NCBI RefSeq assembly: GCF_023156285.1
Contig: NZ_JAKZAJ010000001.1
Location: 496,001-560,000 of the forward strand
Length of the DNA stretch: 64,000 nt
Origin: Marinobacter koreensis
GTDB taxonomy: Bacteria; Pseudomonadota; Gammaproteobacteria; Pseudomonadales; Oleiphilaceae
Reading direction: 5' to 3'
Shown piece by piece: positions 39,210-49,199 of the stretch. The translations under genes and the position numbers were made by a program. A model generated the notes under the pieces. The model was not told the DNA's origin. It saw only the letters and a list, made by a program, of their open reading frames with translations, and did no database searches. The stretch's first letter is position 1. Every line of letters begins with the position of its first letter.

Positions 39210-40556
39210 ATGACCGAAAAAACTCAGAACACAGCGCCCAGTGGCGGTAAAGTCGGCTTTATCAGTCTTGGCTGTCCCAAGGCCCTGGTGGACTCCGAAA
39301 GGATTCTTACCCAGCTTCGGCTGGATGGCTATGATGTCGTCCCGACCTATGACGATGCCGATGTTGTGGTGGTGAACACCTGTGGTTTTATCGACGCGGC
39401 CAAGCAGGAATCCCTGGACGCGATCGGAGAGGCGATTGCCGAGAACGGAAAGGTTATCGTGACCGGGTGTATGGGAGTGGAAGCGGAGCGCATTCGCGAA
39501 ACCCACCCGGGTGTATTGGCGGTTTCCGGTCCTCACGCCTATGAAGAAGTGGTTGGCGCGGTTCACCAGTACGTGCCGCCTAAAGAGAAGCAGCACGACC
39601 CGTTCCTGGATCTGGTTCCGCCCCAGGGTATCAAGCTGACGCCACGGCACTACGCCTACCTCAAGATTTCCGAAGGCTGCAATCACCGCTGTACGTTCTG
39701 CATCATCCCTTCTATGCGCGGTGATCTGGTCAGTCGCCCGATCGGCGACGTGATGGATGAGGCCCAACGGCTGGTCGATGCCGGTGTGAAGGAGTTACTG
39801 GTTATTTCCCAGGACACGTCCGCTTACGGTGTGGACGTCAAATACCGCACCGGCTTCTGGCAGGGCCGGCCGCTGAAAACCCGGATGCAGGCCCTGTGCG
39901 AAGCCCTGGGCGAACTCGGTGTCTGGGTGCGTTTACACTACGTTTATCCATACCCGCACGTGGACGACATCATCCCGTTAATGGCCGAAGGCAAGATCCT
40001 GCCGTATCTGGATATCCCGTTCCAGCACGCCAGCCCCAGAGTCCTCAAGGCCATGAAGCGCCCCGCCCACGACAGCAAGACGCTGGAGCGCATCAGAAAG
40101 TGGCGGGATATCTGCCCGGAACTTACCATCCGATCCACCTTCATTGTCGGCTTCCCGGGCGAGACCGAGGAGGACTTCCAGTACCTTCTCGACTGGCTGG
40201 ATGAGGCTCAGCTCGATCGTGTGGGAGCGTTCAAGTACAGCGCCGTTGAGGGTGCCAAGGCCAATGAGCTGGAAGCGGCGGTTCCTGAAGAAGTGAAAGA
40301 GGAGCGCCTGGCCCGTTTCATGGAGAAACAGGCGCAGATCTCAGCGGCCCGTCTGCAGGCCAAAATCGGCAAGACCATCGACGTCCTCATTGACGAAGTC
40401 GACGAGGAGGGTGCCATCGGCCGTTCCAAGGCGGATGCGCCGGAAATCGACGGCATGGTTTACCTCAATGGCGAGACCGACCTGGCTCCTGGTCAGATCG
40501 TCCAGGCCGTTGTGGAGCATGCTGATGAGCACGATCTCTGGGGGCGGCTTGTTTGA
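39210..40556 (+). CDS. rimO: Ribosomal protein S12 methylthiotransferase RimO
   Basis: 448 residues from the ATG at 39210 ([20 protein letters not shown]); the open frame back to 39150 is not family-like. RimO methylthiolates Asp-89 of S12. Cys residues of the UPF0004 domain ([26 protein letters not shown]), radical-[11 protein letters not shown] and a C-terminal TRAM domain ([20 protein letters not shown]) are all visible. It is a single gene followed by inverted repeats C and D. Confidence 0.97.
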   Translation: MTEKTQNTAPSGGKVGFISLGCPKALVDSERILTQLRLDGYDVVPTYDDADVVVVNTCGFIDAAKQESLDAIGEAIAENGKVIVTGCMGVEAERIRETHPGVLAVSGPHAYEEVVGAVHQYVPPKEKQHDPFLDLVPPQGIKLTPRHYAYLKISEGCNHRCTFCIIPSMRGDLVSRPIGDVMDEAQRLVDAGVKELLVISQDTSAYGVDVKYRTGFWQGRPLKTRMQALCEALGELGVWVRLHYVYPYPHVDDIIPLMAEGKILPYLDIPFQHASPRVLKAMKRPAHDSKTLERIRKWRDICPELTIRSTFIVGFPGETEEDFQYLLDWLDEAQLDRVGAFKYSAVEGAKANELEAAVPEEVKEERLARFMEKQAQISAARLQAKIGKTIDVLIDEVDEEGAIGRSKADAPEIDGMVYLNGETDLAPGQIVQAVVEHADEHDLWGRLV

Positions 40557-40590
40557 TTGGTTGTGAGTGTGGCTCCTGGCCTTTGAGTTT

Positions 40591-40713
40591 TGCGGGAAGG
40601 CCTTGGCAGGCAGTGCCTCCCAAAAACCGCTACGAGCACGTCCATGTGCGCTTGTTTCAGGCCATCCCTGGCCTTCAACATTTTTGGGAGGCACTGCCTG
40701 CCAAGGCCTCGCA
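40591..40713. repeat. Intergenic inverted repeat, copy C (downstream of rimO)
   Basis: Perfect 29 bp outer stem: 40598-40626 with 40681-40709, plus TGCG/CGCA ends beyond a 3-base bulge. Core hairpins are GCACGT-CC-ATGTGC (40636-40649, one G-T position) and AGGCCA-tccc-TGGCCT (40659-40674). The core is closest to copy A; the arms are its own. It lies 35 bp after the rimO stop in a 420 bp gene-free gap. Confidence 0.93.
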
Positions 40714-40807
40714 ACTTCCAGTGATTGTCAGCATCCAAAAATGCCGTAGCGAAACTGAGCCGTTGTAGCAGGCACGATTTGTCGGACTATCACTCTGAAT
40801 TTGGCAA

Positions 40808-40918
40808 GCGCGGGTGGGTCAGGCCTTCCAAAACTGTGCGGAGCCATGGATGGCGGAGCTCAAGCGTCACAGGGACGTGCCGAAGGAGCGAGTTTTGGAA
40901 GGCCTGACCCACCCGTGC
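40808..40918. repeat. Intergenic inverted repeat, copy D (downstream of gatB)
   Basis: Outer arms 40808-40835 and 40891-40918 pair at 27 of 28 positions. The core is in the opposite orientation to A-C: read on the minus strand it is nearly identical to the core of B. It lies 94 bp from copy C and 58 bp from the gatB stop, so the convergent rimO-gatB gap carries one copy for each incoming gene. Confidence 0.93.
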
Positions 40919-40976
40919 GATACCCCAAACCAGAAAGGCTAGGGCCGCAGTAAAAACACGACCCAGAGCCAACGGA

Positions 40977-42428
40977 TTACCCCCCAAGCTTCTTAACAAG
41001 AATCTCGTTGAAAAGTTTCGGGTTCCCCTGGCCTTTAGAGGCCTTCATCAACGGCCCCATAAAGCCTCCAAGCATCTTCTTGCGCTTCTTGGGGTCTTCC
41101 TCGTTCTGGTACTGCGCAACCTGATCCGGCATGCCGGCCAGAACCTCATCCACCATAGCCTCCAGAGCGCCAGTATCAGAGACCTGCTTCAGGCCCTTGG
41201 CATCGATGATGGCATCCACGTTGTCGTTCTCACCGGTCCAGAGGGCCTCGAAAACCTTCTTGGCGCCGGCGGAGGAGACCGTGTTGTCGGCAATGCGGAC
41301 TACCAGATCGCCGAGCTGCGCGCCGGAGATTGGTGATTCAGCCACGGACTTGTCTTCGGCTTTCAGACGGGCAGAAAACTCGCCCTGGATCCAGTTGGCG
41401 GCGAGTTTTGCGTCTTTTCCGTGCTCGGCGGCTTCTTCGAAGAACGCGGCGAGTTTGGCGTCACCGGACAGCAGGCCGGCGTCGTAGTCGTTCAGGCCAT
41501 ATTGCTCCTTGAAGCGCGCCTTGAGGGCGTCCGGCAATTCCGGCAGGTGGCTGCGGGCGTCTTCGATGAAGTCATCGTCGATCACCACCGGCAGCAGGTC
41601 CGGGCAGGGGAAGTAGCGGTAGTCGTTGGCTTCCTCTTTGGTTCGCATGGAACGTGACTCGTCGCGGTCGCCGTTGTACAGGCGGGTTTCCTGCACGATA
41701 CGGCCGCCGTCTTCGAGAATGTCCATCTGCCGTTCCACCTCGTGGGCAATGGCCTGTTCCATGAACCGGAAGGAGTTCAGGTTCTTGGTCTCGGTGCGCG
41801 TGCCAAGCTGGTCGGAGCCCTTGGGCTTCAGGGAGATGTTGACGTCAAAGCGCATGGAGCCCTGGGACATGTCGCCATCGCAGATGCCGAGCGAGGTCAC
41901 GAGGCTGTGAAGTTTGCGGGCGAAGGCGACGGCTTCTTCGGCGCTGTTCATATCCGGCTCGGTGACCACCTCGATCAGCGGAGTTCCCGCGCGGTTCAGA
42001 TCGATGCCGGACATGCCATGGTAGTCCTCGTGCAGGGATTTCCCGGCATCTTCCTCGAGGTGGGCGTGGTGAATGCGAATCCGTTTGGTCTCGCCGTTGG
42101 CCAGGTCGACATCGACATAGCCGGGGCCGACAATCGGCTGCTCCAGTTGGGTGGTCTGGTACCCTTTCGGCAGATCCGGGTAGAAGTAGTTCTTCCGTTC
42201 AAACATGGAGCGGCGGCCGATTTCAGCATTGACGGCCAAACCGAACATTACCGCGTAGCGGAACGCATTCTCGTTTGGTACCGGCAGGGTGCCCGGCATG
42301 GCCAGATCAACGGCGTTGGCCTGGGTGTTGGGCTCGGCGCCATAGGCGGTGCTGGAGCCGGAAAAGATCTTGGTTCTGGTGGCGAGCTGAACGTGAATTT
42401 CCAGCCCGATCACGATATCCCACTGCAT
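40977..42428 (-). CDS. gatB: Aspartyl/glutamyl-tRNA amidotransferase subunit B GatB
   Basis: 483 residues from the ATG at 42428 ([15 protein letters not shown]), preceded by GGAG eight bases upstream. GatB binds and activates the mischarged Glu-tRNA-Gln or Asp-tRNA-Asn. [49 protein letters not shown] and the C-terminal YqeY-like domain ([20 protein letters not shown]) are typical. It follows gatA, with the upstream open frame overlapping the gatA end. The presence of GatCAB implies indirect Gln- or Asn-tRNA formation. Confidence 0.97.
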   Translation of the reverse strand: MQWDIVIGLEIHVQLATRTKIFSGSSTAYGAEPNTQANAVDLAMPGTLPVPNENAFRYAVMFGLAVNAEIGRRSMFERKNYFYPDLPKGYQTTQLEQPIVGPGYVDVDLANGETKRIRIHHAHLEEDAGKSLHEDYHGMSGIDLNRAGTPLIEVVTEPDMNSAEEAVAFARKLHSLVTSLGICDGDMSQGSMRFDVNISLKPKGSDQLGTRTETKNLNSFRFMEQAIAHEVERQMDILEDGGRIVQETRLYNGDRDESRSMRTKEEANDYRYFPCPDLLPVVIDDDFIEDARSHLPELPDALKARFKEQYGLNDYDAGLLSGDAKLAAFFEEAAEHGKDAKLAANWIQGEFSARLKAEDKSVAESPISGAQLGDLVVRIADNTVSSAGAKKVFEALWTGENDNVDAIIDAKGLKQVSDTGALEAMVDEVLAGMPDQVAQYQNEEDPKKRKKMLGGFMGPLMKASKGQGNPKLFNEILVKKLGG

Positions 42429-42450
42429 GTGTTCGTCTCCTCTCTCGGGC

Positions 42451-43908
42451 TTATTGGGGTTCACGCTGGTGCCAGTCGGTCACCTGCTGGAATTGGTGGG
42501 CGGCGTTCAGTAGCCGGGCCTCGGCGAAATGATTGCCGATGATCTGCAGGCCAACGGGCAGGCCGTCGACAAAACCCGCCGGTACCGACATGGCCGGTAG
42601 GCCCGCGAGGTTAATGGCGATGGTGAAGATGTCCTCCAGGTACATGGTCACCGGATCGTTGGTCTTCTCACCCTGGATGAACGCCGGAGACGGGGAGGTG
42701 GGGCTCATCAGCACGTCCACGTCCTGGAAGGCCTTGGCGAAATCCTGCTGGATCAGGCGGCGAACCTTCTGGGCCTTCAGGTAGTAGGCATCGTAGTAAC
42801 CGTGGGAGAGGGCATAGGTGCCCACCAGAATCCGGCGCTTCACCTCGGCCCCGAAACCTTCGGCCCGGGTCCGGGTGTACATGTCCATCAGATCCTTCGG
42901 GTCCTCGCAGCGGTAGCCGTATCGCACCCCGTCGAACCGGGACAGGTTTGCGGAAGCCTCCGCAGGCGCGATCACGTAGTAGGCGGCAATCGCCAGTTTC
43001 GCGTTCGGCAGGGATACCTCTTTCACCGTCGCGCCCAGCTTCTCGTATTCTTTCACCGCGTTGCGGACCTGCTCCTCCATCGCCGGGGACAGCTGATCGC
43101 TGAAGTACTCTTTTGGCAGGCCGATTCTGAGGCCTTTCAGCGGCTCGTTCAGGGTCGCGGTGTAATCCGGTACCTCACGATCGATGGAAGTGGAATCCTT
43201 CGGATCAAAGCCCGCCATCACGTTCAGCATCAGCGCGTTATCTTCGGCGGTCCGCGCCATGGTGCCGCCCTGGTCCAGGGAGGAAGCAAAGGCGATCATG
43301 CCGTACCGGGAGACCCGGCCGTAGGTGGGCTTCAGCCCGGTCACGCCGCACAGTGCCGCCGGCTGGCGGATAGAGCCACCGGTATCGGTCGCGGTCGCGG
43401 CTGGTACCAGGCGCGCTGCCACCGCCGCCGCAGAGCCGCCGGAGGAACCACCCGGTACCCGCTTCTGGCCGGAGGCCAGGCCCCAGGGGTTGGTCACGGC
43501 ACCGAAATAGCTGGACTCGTTGGAGGACCCCATGGCGAATTCGTCCATGTTGGTCTTGCCCAGACATACGGCGCCGGCCTGTCGGAACTTCCCGGTTACC
43601 GTCGCATCGTAAGGCGGCACAAAGTTCTCCAGCATCTTGGAGCCACAGGTGGTGCGAACGCCGTTGGTGCAGAAAATGTCCTTGTGGGCAAAAGGCACCC
43701 CGGTCCAGGCCGTCGCCTTGCCCGCCGCCCGCATCTCGTCAGCGGCTTTGGCCTCAGCCAGTGCCTGTTCTTCGGTGATGGTAATAAAGCTGTTGTATTT
43801 GCCGTCTTCCTGTTTCAGACGGTCCAGGAACTGATGGGTCAGTTCCACGCTAGAAATCTTGCCGCTCTCCAGTTCCCGGGAAAGCTCTGCTACAGATTTG
43901 TTATGCAT
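42451..43908 (-). CDS. gatA: Aspartyl/glutamyl-tRNA amidotransferase subunit A GatA
   Basis: 485 residues. The amidase-signature subunit that releases ammonia from glutamine. The catalytic Ser-cisSer-Lys triad is visible: Lys in [13 protein letters not shown], and [15 protein letters not shown] with the two Ser. [23 protein letters not shown] is the family signature. The gene lies between gatC (56 bp upstream) and gatB. Confidence 0.98.
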   Translation of the reverse strand: MHNKSVAELSRELESGKISSVELTHQFLDRLKQEDGKYNSFITITEEQALAEAKAADEMRAAGKATAWTGVPFAHKDIFCTNGVRTTCGSKMLENFVPPYDATVTGKFRQAGAVCLGKTNMDEFAMGSSNESSYFGAVTNPWGLASGQKRVPGGSSGGSAAAVAARLVPAATATDTGGSIRQPAALCGVTGLKPTYGRVSRYGMIAFASSLDQGGTMARTAEDNALMLNVMAGFDPKDSTSIDREVPDYTATLNEPLKGLRIGLPKEYFSDQLSPAMEEQVRNAVKEYEKLGATVKEVSLPNAKLAIAAYYVIAPAEASANLSRFDGVRYGYRCEDPKDLMDMYTRTRAEGFGAEVKRRILVGTYALSHGYYDAYYLKAQKVRRLIQQDFAKAFQDVDVLMSPTSPSPAFIQGEKTNDPVTMYLEDIFTIAINLAGLPAMSVPAGFVDGLPVGLQIIGNHFAEARLLNAAHQFQQVTDWHQREPQ

Positions 43909-43964
43909 GATGAGTCCTGAAATCGCTGGTATTCAGATCGTCCGGTGTTCGGTTCCCGCGGGAA

Positions 43965-44252
43965 TCACTCAATGACCTTCGGCACGAGATAAAGCCCGTC
44001 CTCGGTCGCAGGCGCGATGGCCTGGAACGCGTCCCGCTGATTGGTCTCGGTGACCTCGTCCGGCCGCAGTCGCTGAACCGCATCCAGCGGGTGTGCCATG
44101 GGCTCGACCGAATCCGTATCGGCGGCACTCAGTTGGTCCACCAGGTCCAGGATATTGCCCAGATCCTTTTCCAGCGCCGAAACCTGCTCCTCGTCCACCT
44201 TGATGCGGGCGAGCACGGCAACTTTTTCAATGTCCTCGCGGGAAATGCTCAC
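43965..44252 (-). CDS. gatC: Aspartyl/glutamyl-tRNA amidotransferase subunit C GatC
   Basis: 95 residues. A small subunit that wraps around GatA and GatB. ISREDIEKVAVLARIKVDEE and EPMAHPLDAVQRLRPDEV followed by an LYLVPKVIE end are typical. It is first in gatC-gatA-gatB and divergent from mreB across a 409 bp gap that holds inverted repeat E. Confidence 0.95.
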   Translation of the reverse strand: MSISREDIEKVAVLARIKVDEEQVSALEKDLGNILDLVDQLSAADTDSVEPMAHPLDAVQRLRPDEVTETNQRDAFQAIAPATEDGLYLVPKVIE

Positions 44253-44336
44253 GTGGCCTCCAGTCTGTGAAGATTATTTAATGTCAAGTTGAGTCGGTGC
44301 CTGTTCTTTCTGATGAAAGGTAACTCACAAGCTCGT
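44253..44336. other. Intergenic region upstream of gatC
   Basis: Left part of the 409 bp gatC-mreB divergent gap. It should contain the gatC promoter, but I see no clear -35/-10 pair. No gene is supported here. Confidence 0.5.
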
Positions 44337-44450
44337 GAATGCTTGGGGGATGGCTTTCCAAAACTGTGCGGAGCCAAGGATGGCGGAGCCCAAGCGTCAC
44401 AGGGACGTGCCGCAAGGAGCGTGTTTTGGAAAGCCATCCCCCGAGCATTC
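44337..44450. repeat. Intergenic inverted repeat, copy E (gatC-mreB divergent gap)
   Basis: Outer arms 44337-44364 and 44423-44450 pair at 27 of 28 positions; the exception is a potential G-U pair. The core, in the same orientation as D, differs from D at a few bases (for example GCCAAGGATGGC against GCCATGGATGGC and one extra base in the CAAGGAGC part). The distal arm sequence is not shared with any other copy. Confidence 0.92.
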
Positions 44451-45705
<1,255 letters not shown>

Positions 45706-45726
45706 GCCCCATGGGGAGGGAGAGCC

Positions 45727-46602
45727 ATTAAAACGATCTTTGTTCAGGGGCCCGTTCCAGGCTTCAGACTGTTTCTGGTCATACTTGTATCGGCAGCGTT
45801 AATCGTTGCCGATGCTCGTTTCGACCGGGTTGCTGAAGTGCGCAGTACACTCGCGACTGGTCTCGCGCCTGTGTACTGGCTTGGCAATGCGCCTTCCCAA
45901 TTCCACAGCTGGTTCTCCGGGCTGTTCGTTTCCAAGGACGATCTTCAGCAGGAGAACGAGGATCTCAAGGCACGGCTCCTTATCCTGGAGCGCCGGGCGC
46001 TCAAATATGCGGCGCTTGCGTCTGAAAACAACGAGCTTCGTCGCTTGATGAATTCCTCCGATGTCCTGGACGACCGGGTCATTGTCGGTGAGGTCGTGGG
46101 CGTGTCGCCCGATCCCTTTTCCCATGAGATCGTTATCAACAAAGGATCCAGTGACGGCGTCAAGCCGGGACAGGCCATACTGGATGCCCATGGTTTGATG
46201 GGGCAGGTTATCCAGACCAGCCAGGTTACGTCCCGGGTCTTGCTGGTATCGGACAGCAGTCACGCCGTTCCGGTTGAGGTAGTGCGGAATGGCTTGCGGG
46301 CCATTTTGCTGGGTACCGGAGATCCGAATACTCTCGACCTGGTGCATGTGCCGGATACCGCGGATATCCGCGAAGGTGACCTGCTGGTCAGTTCCGGGCT
46401 GGGAGGGCGATTCCCCAGAGGCTACCCGGTGGCCGAGGTCGCCAGTATCTCCCAAGAACCGGGCGAGCCCTTTGTGTCTATCAAGGCCAGGCCCAAGGCG
46501 GAGTTGAATCAGAGCAGGCTCGTGTTGGTGGTGTTCCCTCCGGAAGGGGATAACCCGGCGGAGCCGGAAAGTGAAGGCGCTGCGAACGGGGAGGCTGGTT
46601 GA
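45727..46602 (+). CDS. mreC: Rod shape-determining protein MreC with apparent ATT start codon
   Basis: 291 residues if started at ATT 45727. The frame from the mreB stop (45703-45705) contains no ATG, GTG or TTG before GTG 45838, yet the codons from 45727 encode the family N-terminus: IKTIFVQGPVPGFRLFLVIL followed by the rest of the single membrane helix. GGAGG at 45715-45719 is ideally spaced (7 bases) for the ATT. A start at GTG 45838 would delete the membrane anchor. The rest has the coiled coil (LQQENEDLKARLLILERRAL) and the periplasmic double barrel (KGSSDGVKPGQAILDAHGLM). A 6-codon frame (45711-45731) starting with ATG ends across the ATT. A one-base sequence error creating MGRES-IKTIF cannot be excluded. 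Confidence 0.9.
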   Translation: MKTIFVQGPVPGFRLFLVILVSAALIVADARFDRVAEVRSTLATGLAPVYWLGNAPSQFHSWFSGLFVSKDDLQQENEDLKARLLILERRALKYAALASENNELRRLMNSSDVLDDRVIVGEVVGVSPDPFSHEIVINKGSSDGVKPGQAILDAHGLMGQVIQTSQVTSRVLLVSDSSHAVPVEVVRNGLRAILLGTGDPNTLDLVHVPDTADIREGDLLVSSGLGGRFPRGYPVAEVASISQEPGEPFVSIKARPKAELNQSRLVLVVFPPEGDNPAEPESEGAANGEAG

Positions 46603-47078
46603 TGTTATCGGTGATCAGTTATCCGGTGTTTGCGTTGTCAGTGCTCCTGGCACTGGTCCTGAGTATTTCGCTCTTCCCGGTTGAGTGGTTCCAGTTTCGT
46701 CCCGAGTGGCTCGGCCTGATCGTGTTCTATTGGACATTCCGGGCGCCAGCCCAGTTCGGCATCCTGCTGGCATGGTGCCTGGGACTGCTTCTTGATGTGC
46801 TCGAATCGACGCCGTTGGGCGTCAACGGTATGGCCATGGGTGTGATTGCCTTCCTCGTTCTTACCATGCACCAGCGATTGAGGATGTATCCGCTGGCCCA
46901 GCAATGCCTGATGGTCTTCCTGGTACTGGGTATCAACCAGATGCTGGTGCACTTTATCAAGCAGCTGCTCGGGGCTGAAAATACCGGTTTCAGTTACCTT
47001 TGGCCTGCGGCAACCAGTGCCTTGATCTGGCCCATCGTCTCGGTGATTCTGGATAACCTCAACCGGAAGCTGGGGTGA
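46602..47078 (+). CDS. mreD: Rod shape-determining protein MreD
   Basis: 158 residues from the ATG at 46602, which overlaps the mreC TGA by one base (TGATG). Five or so hydrophobic helices; [37 protein letters not shown] and the C-terminal [18 protein letters not shown] are family features. It works with MreC in the elongasome. maf overlaps its end by 4 bp. Confidence 0.95.
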   Translation: MLSVISYPVFALSVLLALVLSISLFPVEWFQFRPEWLGLIVFYWTFRAPAQFGILLAWCLGLLLDVLESTPLGVNGMAMGVIAFLVLTMHQRLRMYPLAQQCLMVFLVLGINQMLVHFIKQLLGAENTGFSYLWPAATSALIWPIVSVILDNLNRKLG

Positions 47079-47683
47079 TCGTGGAGAGATTTATCCTGGC
47101 ATCCCGTTCTCCCCGTCGCGCCGAGTTGCTGAGGCAAATCGGCGTCAGCTTTGATACTCAGCCCGCCGATGTCGACGAGACCCCGAGAGTGAACGAAGCC
47201 TCCAGCGACTACGTGGAGCGTCTCGCCCGGGAGAAGGCACTGGCGGTGGCCCGTCACAGTTCCGGGGCATGGGTCATCGGCTCGGACACTTCGGTGGTCC
47301 TTGATGGACACATACTTGGCAAGCCACGTGATCGGGCGGATGCCTGCGAGACGTTGCAGCGTCTTTCGGGGCAGGTCCATCAGGTGATGACGGGCGTGGC
47401 ACTGGCCAACGGTTCCGACTGCCATACCTGTCTGGTAACCACCGATGTACGCTTCCGGCGCCTCGCCGATGAGGAAATTGCAGCTTACGTAGACAGTGGG
47501 GAGCCCATGGACAAGGCAGGAAGTTATGGAATCCAGGGCCTTGGTGGTATTTTTGTAGAGGAACTCCGGGGGAGTTACAGTGCGGTAGTGGGCTTGCCTT
47601 TGCAGGAAACTGCGGCACTTCTGGCCGATGCCGGTTTCCCGGTCTGGAAGAACTGGCCACGCAGTCTGGAGAGCCTGAAATGA
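47075..47683 (+). CDS. maf: Maf-family nucleotide pyrophosphatase (YhdE type)
   Basis: 202 residues from GTG at 47075 ([20 protein letters not shown]); GTG 47081 is possible. Maf proteins hydrolyse dTTP/UTP or modified nucleotides to monophosphates. The [10 protein letters not shown] motif, [10 protein letters not shown] with catalytic Asp and [19 protein letters not shown] are intact, and [10 protein letters not shown] matches the YhdE (dTTP/UTP) subfamily. Location between mreD and rng is the conserved E. coli order. Overlaps: 4 bp with mreD and 4 bp with rng. Confidence 0.95.
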   Translation: MIVERFILASRSPRRAELLRQIGVSFDTQPADVDETPRVNEASSDYVERLAREKALAVARHSSGAWVIGSDTSVVLDGHILGKPRDRADACETLQRLSGQVHQVMTGVALANGSDCHTCLVTTDVRFRRLADEEIAAYVDSGEPMDKAGSYGIQGLGGIFVEELRGSYSAVVGLPLQETAALLADAGFPVWKNWPRSLESLK

Positions 47684-49161
47684 GTGAAGAGATCCTGATC
47701 AACGTGACGCCTGTGGAAACCCGGGTCGCCCTGGTCGAGAACGGCATGTTGCAGGAAGCCTATATCGAGCGGACCAGCCGCAAGGGCATTGTCGGCAATA
47801 TCTACAAAGGCAAGGTCGTCAGGGTTCTTCCGGGCATGGAGGCGGCTTTCGTCGACATCGGCCTGGAGCGGGCGGCGTTCATCCATGCCTCCGACGTTGT
47901 CGTTAGCCAGCCCGGTTCTGAGGAATTGTCCGAAGGGCCCAAAACGGTCCCGGATATCCGAACGCTGCTGCGGGAAGGCCAGTCGCTGGTGGTTCAGGTC
48001 ACCAAGGATCCCATTGGAACCAAAGGCGCACGGCTTACCACCCAGCTTTCCATCCCGTCCCGATACCTGGTGTTCATGCCTGGCGTCAGTCATATCGGTA
48101 TCTCCCAGCGCATCGAAGACGATAATGAGCGTGAACGTCTGAAGAGTCTGCTCGAGCAGGCGTCGTCGGAACAGACCGAGGTGCAGGGCGGTTACATAAT
48201 CCGCACAGCGGCAGAGGCTGCACCGGCGGATGATCTGATCGGCGACATGAAGTACCTGCATCGCCTGAGTCAGTCCATCCAGGAGAGGATCGCGCGGGTC
48301 CAGGCACCTTCTGTGGTTTACCAGGACCTGCCCCTGTTCATTCGCACGATCCGGGATCTGGTGCGCCCCCAGACCGAAAAGGTCAGGATCGACAGTCGCG
48401 AGAGTTATCAGCGCGTCATGGAGTTCGTTGAGGAGTTCGTGACCGAATTTTCCGACAAGGTGGAGTATTACCCGGGCGAGCGCCCTATATTCGACCTCTA
48501 CTCGGTCGAGGACGAGATCCAGAAGGCCCTCAGTCGAAAAGTACAGCTAAAGTCCGGTGGTTATGTGATCATTGACCAGACCGAGGCGATGACCACCATT
48601 GATATCAACACCGGTGCGTTTGTTGGCCACCGGAACCTTGAAGAAACCATCTTTAAAACGAACCTGGAAGCGGCACGTGCCATCAGTCGCCAGCTGCGCC
48701 TGCGTAACCTTGGTGGCATTATCATCATCGATTTCATCGACATGGAAGACTCCGAGCATCAGCGTCAGGTGCATCGGATGCTGGAAAAGATGCTCGAACG
48801 GGATCACGCCAAAACCAAGATTACCGGCGTTTCGGAATTGGGCCTGGTGGAAATGACGCGAAAGCGGACCACCGAAAGTCTCGGGCAGGTCCTGTGCGAA
48901 CCCTGTCCGATCTGTGACGGGCGCGGCTTCCTGAAGACCTCGGAGACCGTCTGCTACGAAATCTTCCGGGAAATCCTCCGGGTCAATCGGGCCTATGAAG
49001 CCGAAAATTATCTTGTCATGGCCTCCCAGAGTGTTGTGGACCGCCTCCTCGACGAGGAATCGGACAACGTCGCAGATCTGGAAACCTTCATCAGCAAGAC
49101 CATTCGCTTCCAGGTCGAACCCTTCTACAGTCAGGAACAATACGATGTGGTTCTGCTCTGA
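47680..49161 (+). CDS. rng: Ribonuclease G
   Basis: 493 residues, as E. coli RNase G (489). An endoribonuclease that matures the 16S rRNA 5' end and decays some mRNAs. S1 domain ([20 protein letters not shown]), RNase H-like and 5' sensor parts, catalytic Asp in [10 protein letters not shown] and DFIDM, and the Zn-link [12 protein letters not shown] (CPxCxGxG) are visible. The long C-terminal degradosome scaffold of RNase E is absent. yhdP follows after 38 bp. Confidence 0.96.
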   Translation: MSEEILINVTPVETRVALVENGMLQEAYIERTSRKGIVGNIYKGKVVRVLPGMEAAFVDIGLERAAFIHASDVVVSQPGSEELSEGPKTVPDIRTLLREGQSLVVQVTKDPIGTKGARLTTQLSIPSRYLVFMPGVSHIGISQRIEDDNERERLKSLLEQASSEQTEVQGGYIIRTAAEAAPADDLIGDMKYLHRLSQSIQERIARVQAPSVVYQDLPLFIRTIRDLVRPQTEKVRIDSRESYQRVMEFVEEFVTEFSDKVEYYPGERPIFDLYSVEDEIQKALSRKVQLKSGGYVIIDQTEAMTTIDINTGAFVGHRNLEETIFKTNLEAARAISRQLRLRNLGGIIIIDFIDMEDSEHQRQVHRMLEKMLERDHAKTKITGVSELGLVEMTRKRTTESLGQVLCEPCPICDGRGFLKTSETVCYEIFREILRVNRAYEAENYLVMASQSVVDRLLDEESDNVADLETFISKTIRFQVEPFYSQEQYDVVLL

Positions 49162-49199
49162 ATCCCGCCCTGAATTGAGGTTGGGAGCCTAGCAAACCC

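Noticed and set aside
33525..44450. Repeats A-E as a CRISPR array or integron attC sites
   Set aside because: Copies are 10-19 kb apart or inverted, with no regular spacers and no cas genes. The conserved part is central rather than at the ends, the attC core (GTTRRRY) is not at the stem ends, and no integrase is in the window.
45838..45840. GTG 45838 as mreC start
   Set aside because: It would remove the single membrane helix and conserved N-terminus encoded from 45727 and has no good ribosome-binding site.
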